Shown piece by piece: positions 8,013 through 17,884 of a DNA stretch of 20,710 nucleotides (positions are counted from its first letter, which is position 1; the number at the start of each line of letters is the position of its first letter). The notes under the pieces are model-generated. The model saw nothing but the letters and a program-made list of their open reading frames with translations. It was not told the DNA's origin and searched no databases. The stretch covers positions 1,077,204 to 1,097,913 of the forward strand of contig BFEA01000130.1 in assembly GCA_003427395.1 (NCBI GenBank), written 5' to 3'. Position numbers and translations under genes: made by a program. The DNA comes from Chara braunii (lineage: Eukaryota; Streptophyta; Charophyceae; Charales; Characeae).

Positions 8013-9135
8013 TGTGACGATCCGATTTCCGCACCGCGCGATTTCCTGCGCCATAGCGATGAGGGGTCCTAAGTTGGGAGGAATGGGCCAATTACGAAAG
8101 ATCGGGATAGGAAGGAAATTGCATTGGTGTCCTTGCTTCTTCGTCTTTTTCGTCGTCTCCTTTTTCGATGGTTGGGTTCGGAATAGGGCGTGTCCCGGGA
8201 CGATCGGTCGATTGGTCGGTTGAATGGTTGGCGCGCTGTTGACGTCGCTTCTTTTGTTTCGATTTTGGAATTTAGGCGCGGACATCGCGCGAGAATTTGC
8301 TTCGTTCTTTTTTTATTTTCTTTTTGAATTCTTTTTCGAATCTTGTCGAGCACCGATGGCTCTCGGAAATTCGGACTTTTCTTTCGGAATTTGTGTTGTC
8401 CGCCTTTGTCTGTGTTAGATAGGAATTTAGGAATTTTATAATTAGGAATTTCTTCTAAGCCGTGCGACGCTTTTTGTTTACGCGCTTCTTCGTGCGGCTG
8501 CAACGGAACTCTGATTAGTCGGCGCCTTTAATCGTGTGTGTAACTGTAATTTTGGGCGGGCGCCATTGTAACTATATCTTTCTTCTTGTGCTTCGTCTTT
8601 CCCGCCTTCGCTTCTTCTTGTGATGTCTAGCCCGCCCGCGGGTTGCACGATCGGATCGATGCGTGGAGAGGGGCAAAGTCCCCCACGCCGCAGCCCGGTC
8701 ATGCAAAACGCAGGCGCTCCCTCTCTAATCTCCTTTCTAAGTCCTTGTAATTCCGTGTTCTTCGCGCATGCATGCACGCTATAAATTCTGGCTGCGCAAT
8801 TAGTTAGCTCTCTTAACCAGTTAACTAGAAGCTCGAGGTAACGCGATCAGTGAGGGTCGGCTCACGAGCGAGTAAGAGGTGAGTTGAAGTGGGAGTCGGG
8901 CGACCCGACGAGCTGGTGCCAAACGAGCGGGGTTGACGGGGGCCACGATGGACTGTGGGCGCGGGCGAACCTGACGGGTGCGGGAGGACTAAGTGGGGTG
9001 ACGGCTTCGTGGGTTGGTGCGTGACGACGGACTGTCCGCATCGGAGAGAGAGAGAGAGGAAGAGGCAGCTGAGGTTGATGGACGCGGAATCGCGGATTTG
9101 CTGTTTCTTTTGTGTTTTCTCCCTCTCGGCTGATG

Positions 9136-9143
9136 TATATAAA
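9136..9143 (+). promoter_or_regulatory. Candidate TATA box of the LTR, first
   Basis: TATATAAA lies about 1.12 kb into the LTR and is conserved in the 3' LTR at 19912-19919. A pol II start 25-35 bases downstream would be expected if it is used. Confidence 0.45.
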
Positions 9144-9563
9144 TTTTGATATCGGATCAGGGCGATTCGCCCGTTTTTGTTTTCGGAATCTTGGCTTGGT
9201 TTTCTTTCGTCTACACTCGCCTTTGCGATTTCCATCTCGGATCTCAAGTGCATTATGTTGAATGAATGGATGAATGGATGTTATATCTGGTTGCTTGATC
9301 TTGGCCTTTACCCATCGTCCTGATGCATTCGTGAGTAGGGTAGGAACTTTTGTGTAGTCATCAATATGCTTCCGTTCTTGTGTACCCATTGATTGAGCTG
9401 TTGCGATTGTTGCATCTTGCCAGCTCAGAAATTACGAAAGGCTTAGATGGTCGGATAACGATTTGCCTAGAAAACCAGCGAACGCCGCGCAGGGGCGCGC
9501 GTAGGTGCGATCTGATCTGCGCATTTACACGAGTCCCCGCGCGTCGATTCGCAACCCACCACA

Positions 9564-9570
9564 TATAAAA
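9564..9570 (+). promoter_or_regulatory. Candidate TATA box of the LTR, second
   Basis: TATAAAA within CCACCACATATAAAAAGAC is conserved in the 3' LTR at 20341-20347, with its flanks nearly unchanged. A GC-rich stretch sits upstream. It competes with 9136 as the U3 promoter; sequence alone does not decide. Confidence 0.45.
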
Positions 9571-9933
9571 AGACTTAGCGATTACAGGGGTATTGCCTGA
9601 TTGGATGTGGCCCTTCCACGTCAGCGACGAAACAATCATCCCGTGTGAACACGTGTAAGCGCGACTCGCGTAGCCTACACGTATTCACAAGCGGTCATCG
9701 CAATCGATGAAGACACATCCTTAGGACTTTCGCGGCTCTACGATGACATAATGACATGCTCCGGGAGCTCGGATTCGTCGTACGACCCGGAGTACTTCAC
9801 CCCTTGGATTGAGGAGTGCCTCCGACAAAGGTTCCCCTGCCTAACCGAGAACCGACTATGTCCTAGGGAGTTCCATTGTGCCACAACCAGCGATCCACGG
9901 TGCTCTGATTTCCCCACCGCAGACCACACTCAC

Positions 9934-10588
9934 TACTTTATTTCCCCCGGCTTTGTCGTTATCTCCACTAACTTCCCTCCCTTCCGTCTTCTTCTCCTGT
10001 ATCATCAACTGAGGGTCATCCCGTGGAAAGCTATAGCCCCTTACTGGCCCAGCATGCCCTGCGAAAATTGCCGACAACGCGGCAACCAGAGAACCTCGGG
10101 ACCGCGAGGGCCCAACCAGAACATACGACGACCGGCGCCACGTGGCAGCAATCGACGACCAGACTCATCGAGATCACACCCACCCCGAAGGGACCTTCCG
10201 ATGAACCGTCGTCCTCTACACAGATGGATCGAATGGCCATAAATGACCCGCGCATGCCATATGCCTTATGACCAGAAGTGGTCCGCCCTCTCTGCCAAAT
10301 TGCACCCGTGCCCCCGAAAAACTCTGCCACAGGAGATCTCAGTTCTGACCAGGGACTCTACCCCGACTTTCCCAAAAATCCCTGGCACACCCCTTGCCGC
10401 ACTTCCAGGCTTATACCCCACTCCAATCAGGAAGTCGCGCTGGGCGTGAGGTTATTATCGGGTTGTAAGGTCTAACGGCGCGATAACTGAGTGATCTGGC
10501 TAACCGAGGGCGACCTCGAACCCGGAACACGCATAGACGCGACCTCGTCATTACCCGAAGTAGATCGGCTAATCGACCGGCAGCCAAC
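9934..10588 (+). other. LTR 3' end and untranslated leader before gag; primer-binding site not resolved
   Basis: This stretch must contain the rest of the 5' LTR, the primer-binding site and the leader. I could not identify a clear tRNA-complementary site: the plant initiator-Met pattern TGGTATCAGAG is absent. The best tRNA-like patch is TGGCTAACCGAGG at 10497, followed by CTCGAACCC, but the implied T stem does not pair. An open frame crossing the LTR into this region (9751-10242) has no recognisable domain. Confidence 0.5.
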
Positions 10589-11923
10589 ATGAACGCCAAT
10601 CCACTGAATCCGAATCCGCAGCAGAATCAACAACAAAATCCTAATCAACCCGCCCCACGAGCACGGGCTCCCATGACGCCACCTGCTCTCTATCTGTTCG
10701 ACCCTGCACATCAGCTTGCTGGAGCATGGCTGGTCACGATCCGGGCACAGCAGTATGACGATAATGAAGCTCAGGGAAATATTCCCGCCCGATTAGGAGG
10801 AGACGCTCATCATTGGTTTAGTACCTATGTATGGGTGGATCTTCCGACCTTCGAGCGAGCCTTTTTGAATCGATTCGACTATTTCCATCCAGAGCAAGCA
10901 CTTTTCATGATTAAAGACCGGGTGCAAAAACCTCTTGAGTCTATCGCAGAATATTGAAACCGATTCTATCGGATGTTCGTGAAAACTGAGCGGGGCGAGC
11001 AAGTCGGGAGAGATTTGTTTATCGATGGACTTCGCAGCCGAACGATAAGGGAGAAGCTGCGAAAGCAGTTCTCCCCCATCAATCATACGCTACAGCAGAT
11101 TATAGTCGCTGCAGAGGAGATGGAACGAAAGTTCGCGGCGAGTTTCCTGGAAGGGGAAGACTATCCTAAGGAAGGGGATTCGTCCGAATTTGCGAGGGCA
11201 AAAGCTGAGCTGGCCGCGTTGCAAAACAGGTTCGAGAATATGGGATTTGTGTCTAGCCCAGTCACCTATCTGGAACAGATAGCCCCTAAACGACAGGCCC
11301 CGAGTGTAATTACGAGTGTCCCTGTTCCTGTGATGCCAACACTTGTCATGACGGCACCCCCGCCACCGATTGAGAACCCTGTACGGTCAAATGAGTCCAC
11401 TGCTATTTTTGAACTGGCCAAAACATTAATTAGCCTAATCCAGGAGAGCAAAAAGGAACAACGAGAGCATAACGCTCGGCTAGAAGCTATGATGACGAAC
11501 ATGCGGCCCATCGCAGTACGTGCCGCTCCAATCCAACAAGGACCGGCCCCGGCACCTGCGCTTGGAGGGGCCACAAGCAATCTGAATGTTTGTTATGCAT
11601 GCCATCAATCAGGGCATCTAGCCCGTGATTGCCCCCACCGGCCCCCGCAACAACGGGTCGGGGTTGCACCAATGGCAACAGCCCCCATCGCTAACGGACT
11701 TGGACGGCTAGGAGCCCTGATGGAAGAAATGGGAGGAGGAGGAAGTACGTTAGCTACCACGGAAGAGGCTGCTGAGCTCATCCCGTTGGACCAATATGTG
11801 TCGCTTGGTTATCCGGGGCTTGGAATGATTGGAATGATTAGACCGGCATCGGAGCAGAAAGAAGTGGCGGAGTGGCGGAGTCGGGAGGTTCCACCTTCGT
11901 CACTGGGGAAATCGATGTGTTGA
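10589..11923 (+). pseudogene. gag: gag: capsid-type retrotransposon Gag with CCHC knuckle, one internal stop
   Basis: The start is the ATG at 10589, followed by an Asn/Gln/Pro-rich N-terminus. The central part has the retrotransposon Gag layout: LGGDAHHWF, an FERAFLNRF segment, then NRFYRMF and FIDGLRSRTIREKL. An in-frame TGA at 10955-10957 separates the two halves without changing frame. A helical, charged region follows (about 11100-11500), then a CCHC knuckle, CYACHQSGHLARDC (11591-11632). This protein would assemble the virus-like particle and bind the genomic RNA in the cytoplasm. The frame ends at TGA 11921-11923. From about 11870 the +2-shifted frame, containing GGSTFVTGEIDVLN, looks more conserved than the annotated C-terminus, so the original Gag-Pol joint probably lay near there. 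Confidence 0.88.
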
Positions 11924-12067
11924 ACATCATCTGAGTCTTGGACCATCGGATTTCACTTCCGATTGGCCATCTGCTTTCATCTCTGAACAAGCTAATGAGC
12001 GAATGCTACAACACTAATACACTATTAGGCGAATCGAAAACGATTCGCCCTCGACCGAACAACGAAT
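11870..12067 (+). pseudogene. Gag-Pol linker remnant
   Basis: A frame different from gag reads STFVTGEIDVLNII, a TGA at 11932-11934, then VLDHRISLPIGHLLSSLNK, continuing to about 12070. Its composition is protein-like, and it bridges gag to the protease frame, which opens after a TAG at 12026-12028. I read it as the N-terminal part of Pol, now broken by a frameshift and a stop. It has no named domain that I recognise. Confidence 0.5.
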
Positions 12068-12600
12068 GTGAAGGCTAAAAACCCCACGCAAGACGAAAAT
12101 GCAGGTGGCACTTTGGATCCAATACGGGTAGGCTTAATCCAGAAAGACGATCATTTCCTACGGATTAAACCCATCCATTGGAAAAGTGCGGAATGCGACA
12201 TTGAAATATGGGGAATTCCGTACCATGCGATCATTGATTCGGGTTATTTCGCTGCGAGTAGTTGAGAGGGCAGGTAGGAAAAACGATCTAATTATGCTTG
12301 CGGAAAAGGATCAGCTCGTTTCGGCAGACGAAGAAAAGATCAAGACAGTAGGAAGAATGACCAATGTCGCTTTTCGATTAGGAAAGGTGCATGCGCTAGG
12401 AGATGTCGTGGTATTAGACGTAACCACCTACGACGTCCTTTTCGGCCTTCTCGCTCTTGTGGCGTTACGAGCAAACCTGGATTTCGAGCGACGGTCAATC
12501 ATCCTCCGAAATACGGGAGGAAAACCCTATGTTGTACCTATGAGGCTGACTCTTCGTACTACCATCAACGCAGTCCCGCGAGTTTCTCTGATGATAGGGG
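12029..12600 (+). pseudogene. pol: pol: aspartic protease domain, frameshifted
   Basis: The catalytic triad Asp-Ser-Gly is encoded at 12236-12244 in the context HAIIDSGYF, the usual setting of retropepsin-like proteases, which cleave the Gag-Pol polyprotein. The frame stops at 12263-12265. The rest of the fold continues in the next frame: an ALGDVVVLDV strand near 12390-12425, then TTYDVLFG, matching the conserved YDVLLG region of gypsy proteases, then LDFERRSIIL. So the gene needs one frameshift, placed between about 12245 and 12265, to be read through. The residue after DSG is Tyr where Ala or Thr is usual. Confidence 0.75.
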
Positions 12601-13380
12601 GAACTCTTCGCATGATCACCTCGGAAAACTCCGCAGACGATGAGCCATCATCGAAGGATGCAGATAGCAGTGACGAAAATAATCCGGAAATTCTGGAATT
12701 GGCACGACAGCGCATTTATTACCCGCCGCCCAGAACGATCGCAAAAACGATGCATTTAACCAGTCGGAATATACAAAGGACCAAAGCGGTGATTTTGGGT
12801 GAACCCCTCGTACAGATTTCGAGGATGGTCGATTCTTTGGAACCCTCTCAAACCCTGTACGAAGGAATCACCCCTCTCCTCGCCCGGTATAACAACAAAA
12901 GGCACTACTGCGATATCACAAATCTCCCGAAGTCCCTGTTGACAGCCGCAAAAGAAGTACGACTGCTACGCCTGGGGGCGGAGGCCAGTTCTTTGGAACC
13001 CCCTGAGCGTTTCGAGGCTGAATCAGATGAGCTCGGAGTTAAGATCGCGACTCAAACCGTACCATGGCAAGATATCTGCGATGGAATCACCCTGGAAGGA
13101 CACGTGGCCATCCGGGAGGAAGACGCCCAGATGATGGCTACGGTGTTCTCCTGGCAATCAGACCATTCGTTTATCTTTGCGCCACCACTTGATGTGGCAA
13201 AACAAGCGCACACGAAGCAGATCGACGTACGGATCTGGGATCAACTTTTCGAATTACACATTCCACAGTTCGTACCTGATGAGATTCATCGTTTGATTGC
13301 GGACATTCTGACGGAGTATCGGGGAGCAACTAGTGTAACGAACACTGACATCGCCTTACCGTTGGTCATTTAACATGAAA
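12601..13380 (+). pseudogene. pol: long spacer between protease and RT
   Basis: About 255 codons stay open in one frame, from the protease into the start of RT, ending at TAA 13371-13373. An acidic Ser/Asp/Glu stretch (DDEPSSKDADSSDENN) at about 12640-12690 is followed by sequence with no domain I recognise. Most gypsy elements have a shorter protease-RT linker. The absence of stops over this length, in a copy damaged elsewhere, suggests real coding. Confidence 0.55.
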
Positions 13381-14280
13381 TCCAGACGGGAAATCATTCC
13401 CCAATTCACTGCAAGCCTTGCCGATATTCCTTGATAGAATGGAAGAAGGCTCTCGAACGAATTCGGGAATTCGAAGCAAGCGGTTGGATCGAACCTGTCA
13501 CTGGACCATGGTCATTTCCAGTAGCGTTAGTACCGAAGAAGAACGGATCAATCCGCATATGCATCGGTTATCGCAAACTGAATGAGATCACGATTAAAGA
13601 TGTGTATCCCTCCCCCGGATTGATGATTTACTGGATGCGATTGAGTGCGCTAATTATTTTAGCAAGTTTGATATTCGGCATGGCTTCTATCACATTCTGG
13701 TTAAGGAGGAAGATCGGTCGAAGACGGCCTTCGTATTGTTTGAAGGCACGTGGCAGTGGGTTCGATGTCCGATGGGAATTTGTAATGCGCCTGCCACGTT
13801 TCAACGAGCAATGAACGTGATGTTCCAGAACTTCGTCAACAAGACACGGCTGACTCAGGGAATGATCAACTTTTGCGTGATCGTGTACATGGATGATATC
13901 CTTGTCTACTCGGAGACCTATCACAAACATGCACAACACATCGAGTGGACGTTGGGAACACTGAGAGATGTTGGATTCAAGATTGCACTCGAGAAGAGCG
14001 AATTTTTCCTCTCGGAAATTTCGCTCTTGGGGTAGGTAGTGACACGTGGAGGGCTGCGATCGGATTCCAGGAAAGTTGCGGCCGTAAGAGAAGCCCCAGT
14101 TCCCACGTCGTTGACGCAGGTTCGAGCCTTCTTAGGCCTGACATCGTACTACCGCCGTTTTATCAAGGGTTTTGCGGCGATTGCTCGGCCTCTCACGAAC
14201 CTGCTTCGAAAGGATCAGCCTCTGCAGTGGGACTCTGAGTGCGGGCAAGCCTTTGATGCACTCAAGGAGGCCCTGGCCAC
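13374..14280 (+). pseudogene. pol: pol: reverse transcriptase domain
   Basis: Immediately after the TAA at 13371-13373, the same frame reads HEIQTGNHSPIHCKPCRYS, the conserved lead-in of gypsy RT. VALVPKKNGSIRICIGYRKLN follows, the KKDGSxRxCxDYRxLN motif with Asp replaced by Gly. The reading moves to another frame near 13615, giving FDIRHGFYHI with the first catalytic Asp, then MGICNAPATFQ, then YMDDILVYS with the Asp pair (13886-13897). A TAG at 14033-14035 replaces the His usual in LLGHVV. The thumb and connection follow (FLGLTSYYRRFIKGFA). The enzyme copies the element RNA into cDNA inside the particle. The catalytic Asp residues are present, but one frameshift and two stops inactivate it. 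Confidence 0.88.
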
Positions 14281-14803
14281 TGCACCAATTTTGATCCGGC
14301 CGGACCCTACCAAGCAATTTATTCTTATAACGGACTGGCAACCAGAAGCGATCTCCGCCATTTTAGCACAGAAGGGGAACGATGGTCGCGAACACGTCAT
14401 CGAGTATGCGTCACGAACAGTGTTGGACGAACGGAGGGCACCTCAAGGCGAATGTTATGCGGTAGTCTGGGGAATCCAACACTTCCATCCGTATCTGTAC
14501 GGACAGAAGTTCCGCCTGGTGACGAATCATGAGCCTCTGGTGGCTTTGAAGAAGCTCACTAATTACACCGGCATGATTGGACGATGGGCAGTGAGCCTGC
14601 AGGAGTACGATTTCGACATCATCCATCGAAAGACAGAAAGACACGGGAACGCGGACGGACTGACACGTCTGCATCGACCCGCTAAAGTGCCTAAGGGCGA
14701 AGAAATCATTCCGTGGAAAGAACTAGAGTTGGCGAACGGGCCTAAGTACGGACAAGCGGCAGTTATCCCACGTGGCCGGAAGCAAGCCGGTGGCAATGGC
14801 TGA
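14281..14803 (+). pseudogene. pol: pol: RNase H domain with a lost catalytic Asp
   Basis: The frame continues from RT. The first catalytic Asp is in ITDWQPEA (14333-14335) and the Glu in PQGECYAVVWG (14450-14452). The third acidic position, normally TDH in VTDHxPL, is TNH here (Asn at 14525-14527). IIHRKTERHGNADGLTR near 14620-14665 carries the final Asp. This domain removes RNA from the hybrid during reverse transcription. The Asp-to-Asn change alone would be expected to abolish activity. The frame ends at TGA 14801-14803, overlapping the ATG of the next frame (14796). Confidence 0.82.
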
Positions 14804-15155
14804 CGGAGGTACTCCCGTAACCCCGCTTTCTCCCCTCTCCTCCTCATCTCTTCTTTCCCTACCTGATAAATTATGTTATTTTTGCGAAGCGATCTCTCGC
14901 GTGTATTCGGTCTCCATGCGTCCTAACGGGGAAGGCTATGCGGAATGGGTATATTGTCGACGGTGTGTCGCACGAGCCCATGGCTCGTACATCCAATACA
15001 GAAATAACAGTAAGCCGTGACTGTGCCCCTTGTGTCGGGTTGACAAGATCCCGACCGAGGCTCGTTTTTTGGATGCCACGTCAGAAGGGTAGGAGAAGAC
15101 CCGGAAGTTTAGAAGGGCTGAAGTAAGGACCGATATCGCTCTGATTACTACCTTA
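14796..15155 (+). pseudogene. Cys-rich, zinc-finger-like module preceding integrase
   Basis: A new frame opens with ATG 14796, inside ATGGCTGA, which also holds the stop of the RT-RNase H frame. After a Pro/Ser/Leu-rich start come CYFC (14874-14885), CRRC (14955-14966), a His (14979-14981) and CPLC (15024-15035). The pattern is C-X2-C-X23-C-X2-C-X4-H-X14-C-X2-C. It resembles a two-metal zinc fold, but I cannot assign it to a named family. In-frame stops are TGA 15018-15020, just before the last pair, and TAG 15090-15092. The frame continues into the integrase HHCC part, so the module may be an N-terminal extension of integrase. Gypsy integrases usually have only the HHCC finger. Confidence 0.6.
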
Positions 15156-16519
15156 GTGGGTAACCCCCTCCAGGATTTCACCAAGGAAGATCGGAGGAGG
15201 GCTAATGAAAATGCTCGGGATTATCGATGCATCGAGGGTAGGTTAGAAAAGCGAAAAACGGACGGCAGTGGGATTTGGATGGTAAAACCGCACCCATTCA
15301 TGAGGTATGACTGGGTGAAGACAACACACGAGGAAACGACAGCCCATTTTGTCGTACGGAATACAAAGTTGACAATCGACAAAAATGAATGGTACTGGTC
15401 CAATCTTCGGGACGATGTGAAATTCATATCGCGAACTGCCAAGTCTGTGTTGCTGACAAGGCGCCGATCCAGCCGTCAAGATCAATAGTACCAACAATAG
15501 TTGAACGACCTTTTCAAAGGGTAAGCATGGATACTACCGATATTATGGTACCCCCTGGTCCTAATAGTTGTGAGTATTCAATCCTGTTGGTGTTTGTCGA
15601 CCATTTTTTGAAATGGATCGAGGCCTACCCATGTTACACGCGGCAAGCCGCCGAAATTGCGCGGTATATTAACCGTTTTCTCGGGATGCACTAGGACACA
15701 GGAGAGATCCTGACTGATAACGGGGCGGAATTCAGGGGAGAAGTGTTGAGGAATCTGGTCATACACGGTGTCGTTGTGCGGAATACCGCGACCCACATGT
15801 CACAATCCAACGGGCTGGTAGAAAACGCAAATAGGGTGATAAGGACAGCGCTGCGACGAAACATCGCGGCACGAGATCCGAGGCCTTGGCCCGATATCGT
15901 CGACCACATCCTGGCGGTCCACCGCGAAACGCCCCACGAATCGATGGGCCTGAGCCCCTTCCAATTAAGGACCAATAGCGTCGCTTGCGTTTCGATACCC
16001 AGCCTCCCCGATAAGTCCACGCTAAACCGACGGCCCACAAGGGCCACGGTTCGGGACAAGGCCAAGCGGCACTTAGAGCTAATGGAACGGTCCCTCCCCA
16101 GGCTAGCCCGAAAACGCCAGAAAATGACCGAGTTGGCCCATGGCCGACAGATCCGAAGCTACGAGGCCTGGAACGGGAACGCAGATCCACGGCCCCAGTA
16201 CAAATTGGGGGACATTGTGCAGGTAAGGAAATGTGCTCGTCAGGGTAAGCTAGCGCCACGATTCTTCGGGCGATTCCACGTGATTGAGCTCGGACCGAAC
16301 GGCGTGAACACCGTGCGGCTTGCGCTTGAGGTCTCCAGCAGCCGATCGGCTCGACCGATCACCCGCCACATGTCTTATCTACGTCCCCTTCCTTCTTCGT
16401 CCTCTCCACCTTCATTTGTCTCTTCCTCCGCTGCGGAAGAGGACGACGACTACTTATCGCCTGTCCATCCCTCACCTTGTTCTCTCTCAGGTACCCCGTC
16501 CCCGCCACCATCGCCATGA
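15156..16519 (+). pseudogene. pol: pol: integrase with HHCC finger, DDE core and GPY/F-like end
   Basis: The HHCC finger has His at 15327-15329 and 15345-15347. Its CX2C pair (Cys at 15437-15439 and 15446-15448) is in another frame, so a frameshift lies near 15415. The catalytic core follows: VSMDTTD with the first Asp (15530-15532), FVDHFLKWIEAYP, a TAG at 15692-15694, LTDNGAEF with the second Asp (15716-15718), and NGLVENANR with the Glu (15821-15823), 34 residues further on. The C-terminal KLGDIVQVRK and APRFFGRFHVIE form a GPY/F-like module, ending in a Ser-rich tail. Integrase inserts the cDNA into the nuclear genome. All three acidic residues survive. The stop TGA at 16517-16519 overlaps the ATG of the next ORF. 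Confidence 0.88.
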
Positions 16520-16995
16520 GCTTTGCAACAGAGCAAGTGATCGGTGCGCGGCTACTTACTCCGAGGGGCCGAATCAGCGTCATCCGGCAAGTGCAAGGGC
16601 CCCATCTCTGTGCTGATCTCCTGCGGTTCGCAGCCTTCTTCAGCACAGCGGCAATCCACGCGGCGGCGGAGATCTGATTCATAGAGGCGGCCACTATGCA
16701 CATTCTGGCCGAGATCCCGGCCTTTCGACGACTGTCCCCTATCGGGATCAGCCACGTCACCGTCGTCATCGTCTTCAAGAAGGACATCACGGTGATTCCC
16801 TCGGCGATTCATCCCGACTTCTATCGGACTCTGCGCGCTTGGGCCGAGGAAGTGCGCACGGCATAGACGACACTCCTTGCTCATCGAGGAGATACCTTCT
16901 TGCCCGCACACGACACCGACTTTCAACTCCGCTCCTCCGGCATGTCGCCGGCGATCGTACTTCCCGAGCTTCGTCCCTTCGCGCCGCCCCAATGA
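16516..16995 (+). pseudogene. Accessory ORF A, joined to pol and to ORF B by ATGA overlaps
   Basis: The ATG at 16516 shares three bases with the pol stop (ATGA, 16516-16519). The frame runs 159 codons to TGA 16993-16995, interrupted by TGA 16675-16677 and TAG 16864-16866 but with no frameshift. The product would be Ala/Ile/Leu-rich: TPRGRISVIRQVQGPHL, then ADLLRFAAFFSTAAIHAAAEI, then ISHVTVVIVFKK and IHPDFYRTLRAWAEEV, ending PELRPFAPPQ. I recognise no domain. It is not an envelope protein by any visible sign: there is no signal peptide, no Cys pairs and no clear transmembrane anchor. The stop-start overlaps on both sides argue that it was a real cistron read by termination-reinitiation, or fused by frameshifting. 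Confidence 0.6.
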
Positions 16996-17884
16996 GTCAC
17001 CGCCGCCTCTCCTACTTCGGCCTTCCCTCCTGCATCTCCACTCTTTGGCAGTCCACGCGGGCCCTTACTCTCTCCTATCATGTTAAGGAGACCAGCGCGC
17101 CTATATTGAACAAAGAAAAGTGGGATGTGTGGTGGAAGGACTACATTGAACTCGTTTTCTGCTTGTTGGAGATAGAGTTCCGCGGGTCAGAATCGGCGCC
17201 GTTCGGAGAAGGGGCAGAACACCCAGAGGACAGTGTGGAACTCCTAATCATCCAGGCTTGGAGGACGGCACAGGAAGGCGATCTGCTGGGGATCGTATTT
17301 GGAAAGGTGGAGGAGGGAGGTCTTGCCCTGGTCACGAGCGAGTTGTTGGTGTTCCTGACCCAGCTGGTGGATGATCTGCACCTGGATATCTTGTCGCGGT
17401 GCGACGAGCAGGCCGGCACCACGTGCTGTCTCGGACGCTCGAGCCGCACTTGGTGTGGTCCACGTGTACGGAGATCGACAAAGACAACTGTCTCTATCCC
17501 TCCCAGGCGCTCTATTTGGAAATCGACGTCACCGATCTTACGTTCTAGGACCCGATCGCGCAGAGAAACGCAGCGCAGAATGAGGAGATAAGGGAAGCGG
17601 AAGAAGACAGAGAAGAAGAAGAAGAGTTATTGAGTGAGGGACGGGACGACCCCGACTACGTCCCGGAGAGAGAAGCAATGATAGCGGGAGGATCGAGCCA
17701 GCAGCACGATAAGAACGAAGAGGTGGAAGAGCAGAAGGAGCGAAAGTGACGGGAAAACACGGAGGGAAAGCGGCCCGTGAAGGAAGAAACGCCTATCGAT
17801 TCATCAATAGGAGATTCGTGGCGCGATCCGAAGCCGCTAGAGGAAGAAGACGATGGAACCGCCGCAGAGGGATCGCGACGGTGA
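16992..17884 (+). pseudogene. Accessory ORF B: Trp-rich domain with acidic tail
   Basis: The ATG at 16992 overlaps the ORF A stop (ATGA, 16992-16995). The first frame includes ILNKEKWDVWWKDYIELVF, an acidic FGEGAEHPEDSVELL helix and LVTSELLVFLTQLVDDLHLD. Near 17415 a frameshift moves the reading to HHVLSRTLEPHLVWSTCTE and LYPSQALYLEIDVTDLTF, then TAG 17546-17548. A strongly acidic tail follows (AQNEEIREAEEDREEEEE, DDPDYVPERE), crossing TGA 17747-17749 and ending at TGA 17882-17884. A folded N-terminal half with a long charged tail fits an accessory or regulatory protein, but I do not recognise the family. It has no matching gene in standard gypsy elements. Confidence 0.55.

Larger units (their letters stand above)
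8013..9933 (+). repeat. 5' LTR (extends an unknown distance past 9933)
   Basis: The LTR starts with TGTGACGATCC, a common beginning for plant gypsy LTRs, exactly at the edge of the interrupted PLE repeat. It aligns to 18769-20710 over its whole length. The alignment ends at 9933 only because the window ends, so the LTR is longer than 1.92 kb and its 3' CA terminus cannot be fixed. It lacks about 22 bases near 8235 that the 3' LTR has, and carries about 8 extra near 9085. A GAGAGA run (about 9045) and GAATG/GGATG tetramer-like repeats (about 9255-9280) are shared with the other copy. Confidence 0.92.

Noticed and set aside
8825-9389. Overlapping open frames on the minus strand of the LTR, mirrored at 19602-20029
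   Set aside because: They are duplicated only because the LTR is duplicated. Products are low-complexity Pro/Ser/Arg-rich and differ in reading frame and ends between copies.
9751-10242. 163-residue open frame starting inside the 5' LTR
   Set aside because: It has no domain and crosses the LTR into the leader. The start is also in the 3' LTR; composition is unremarkable.
10497-10523. TGGCTAACCGAGG followed by CTCGAACCC as a primer-binding site
   Set aside because: The complement does not form a proper T stem, and no LTR CA end can be shown just before it.
15759-16259. Minus-strand open frame of 166 residues opposite integrase
   Set aside because: It is antisense to the clear DDE integrase coding sequence and lacks any domain.
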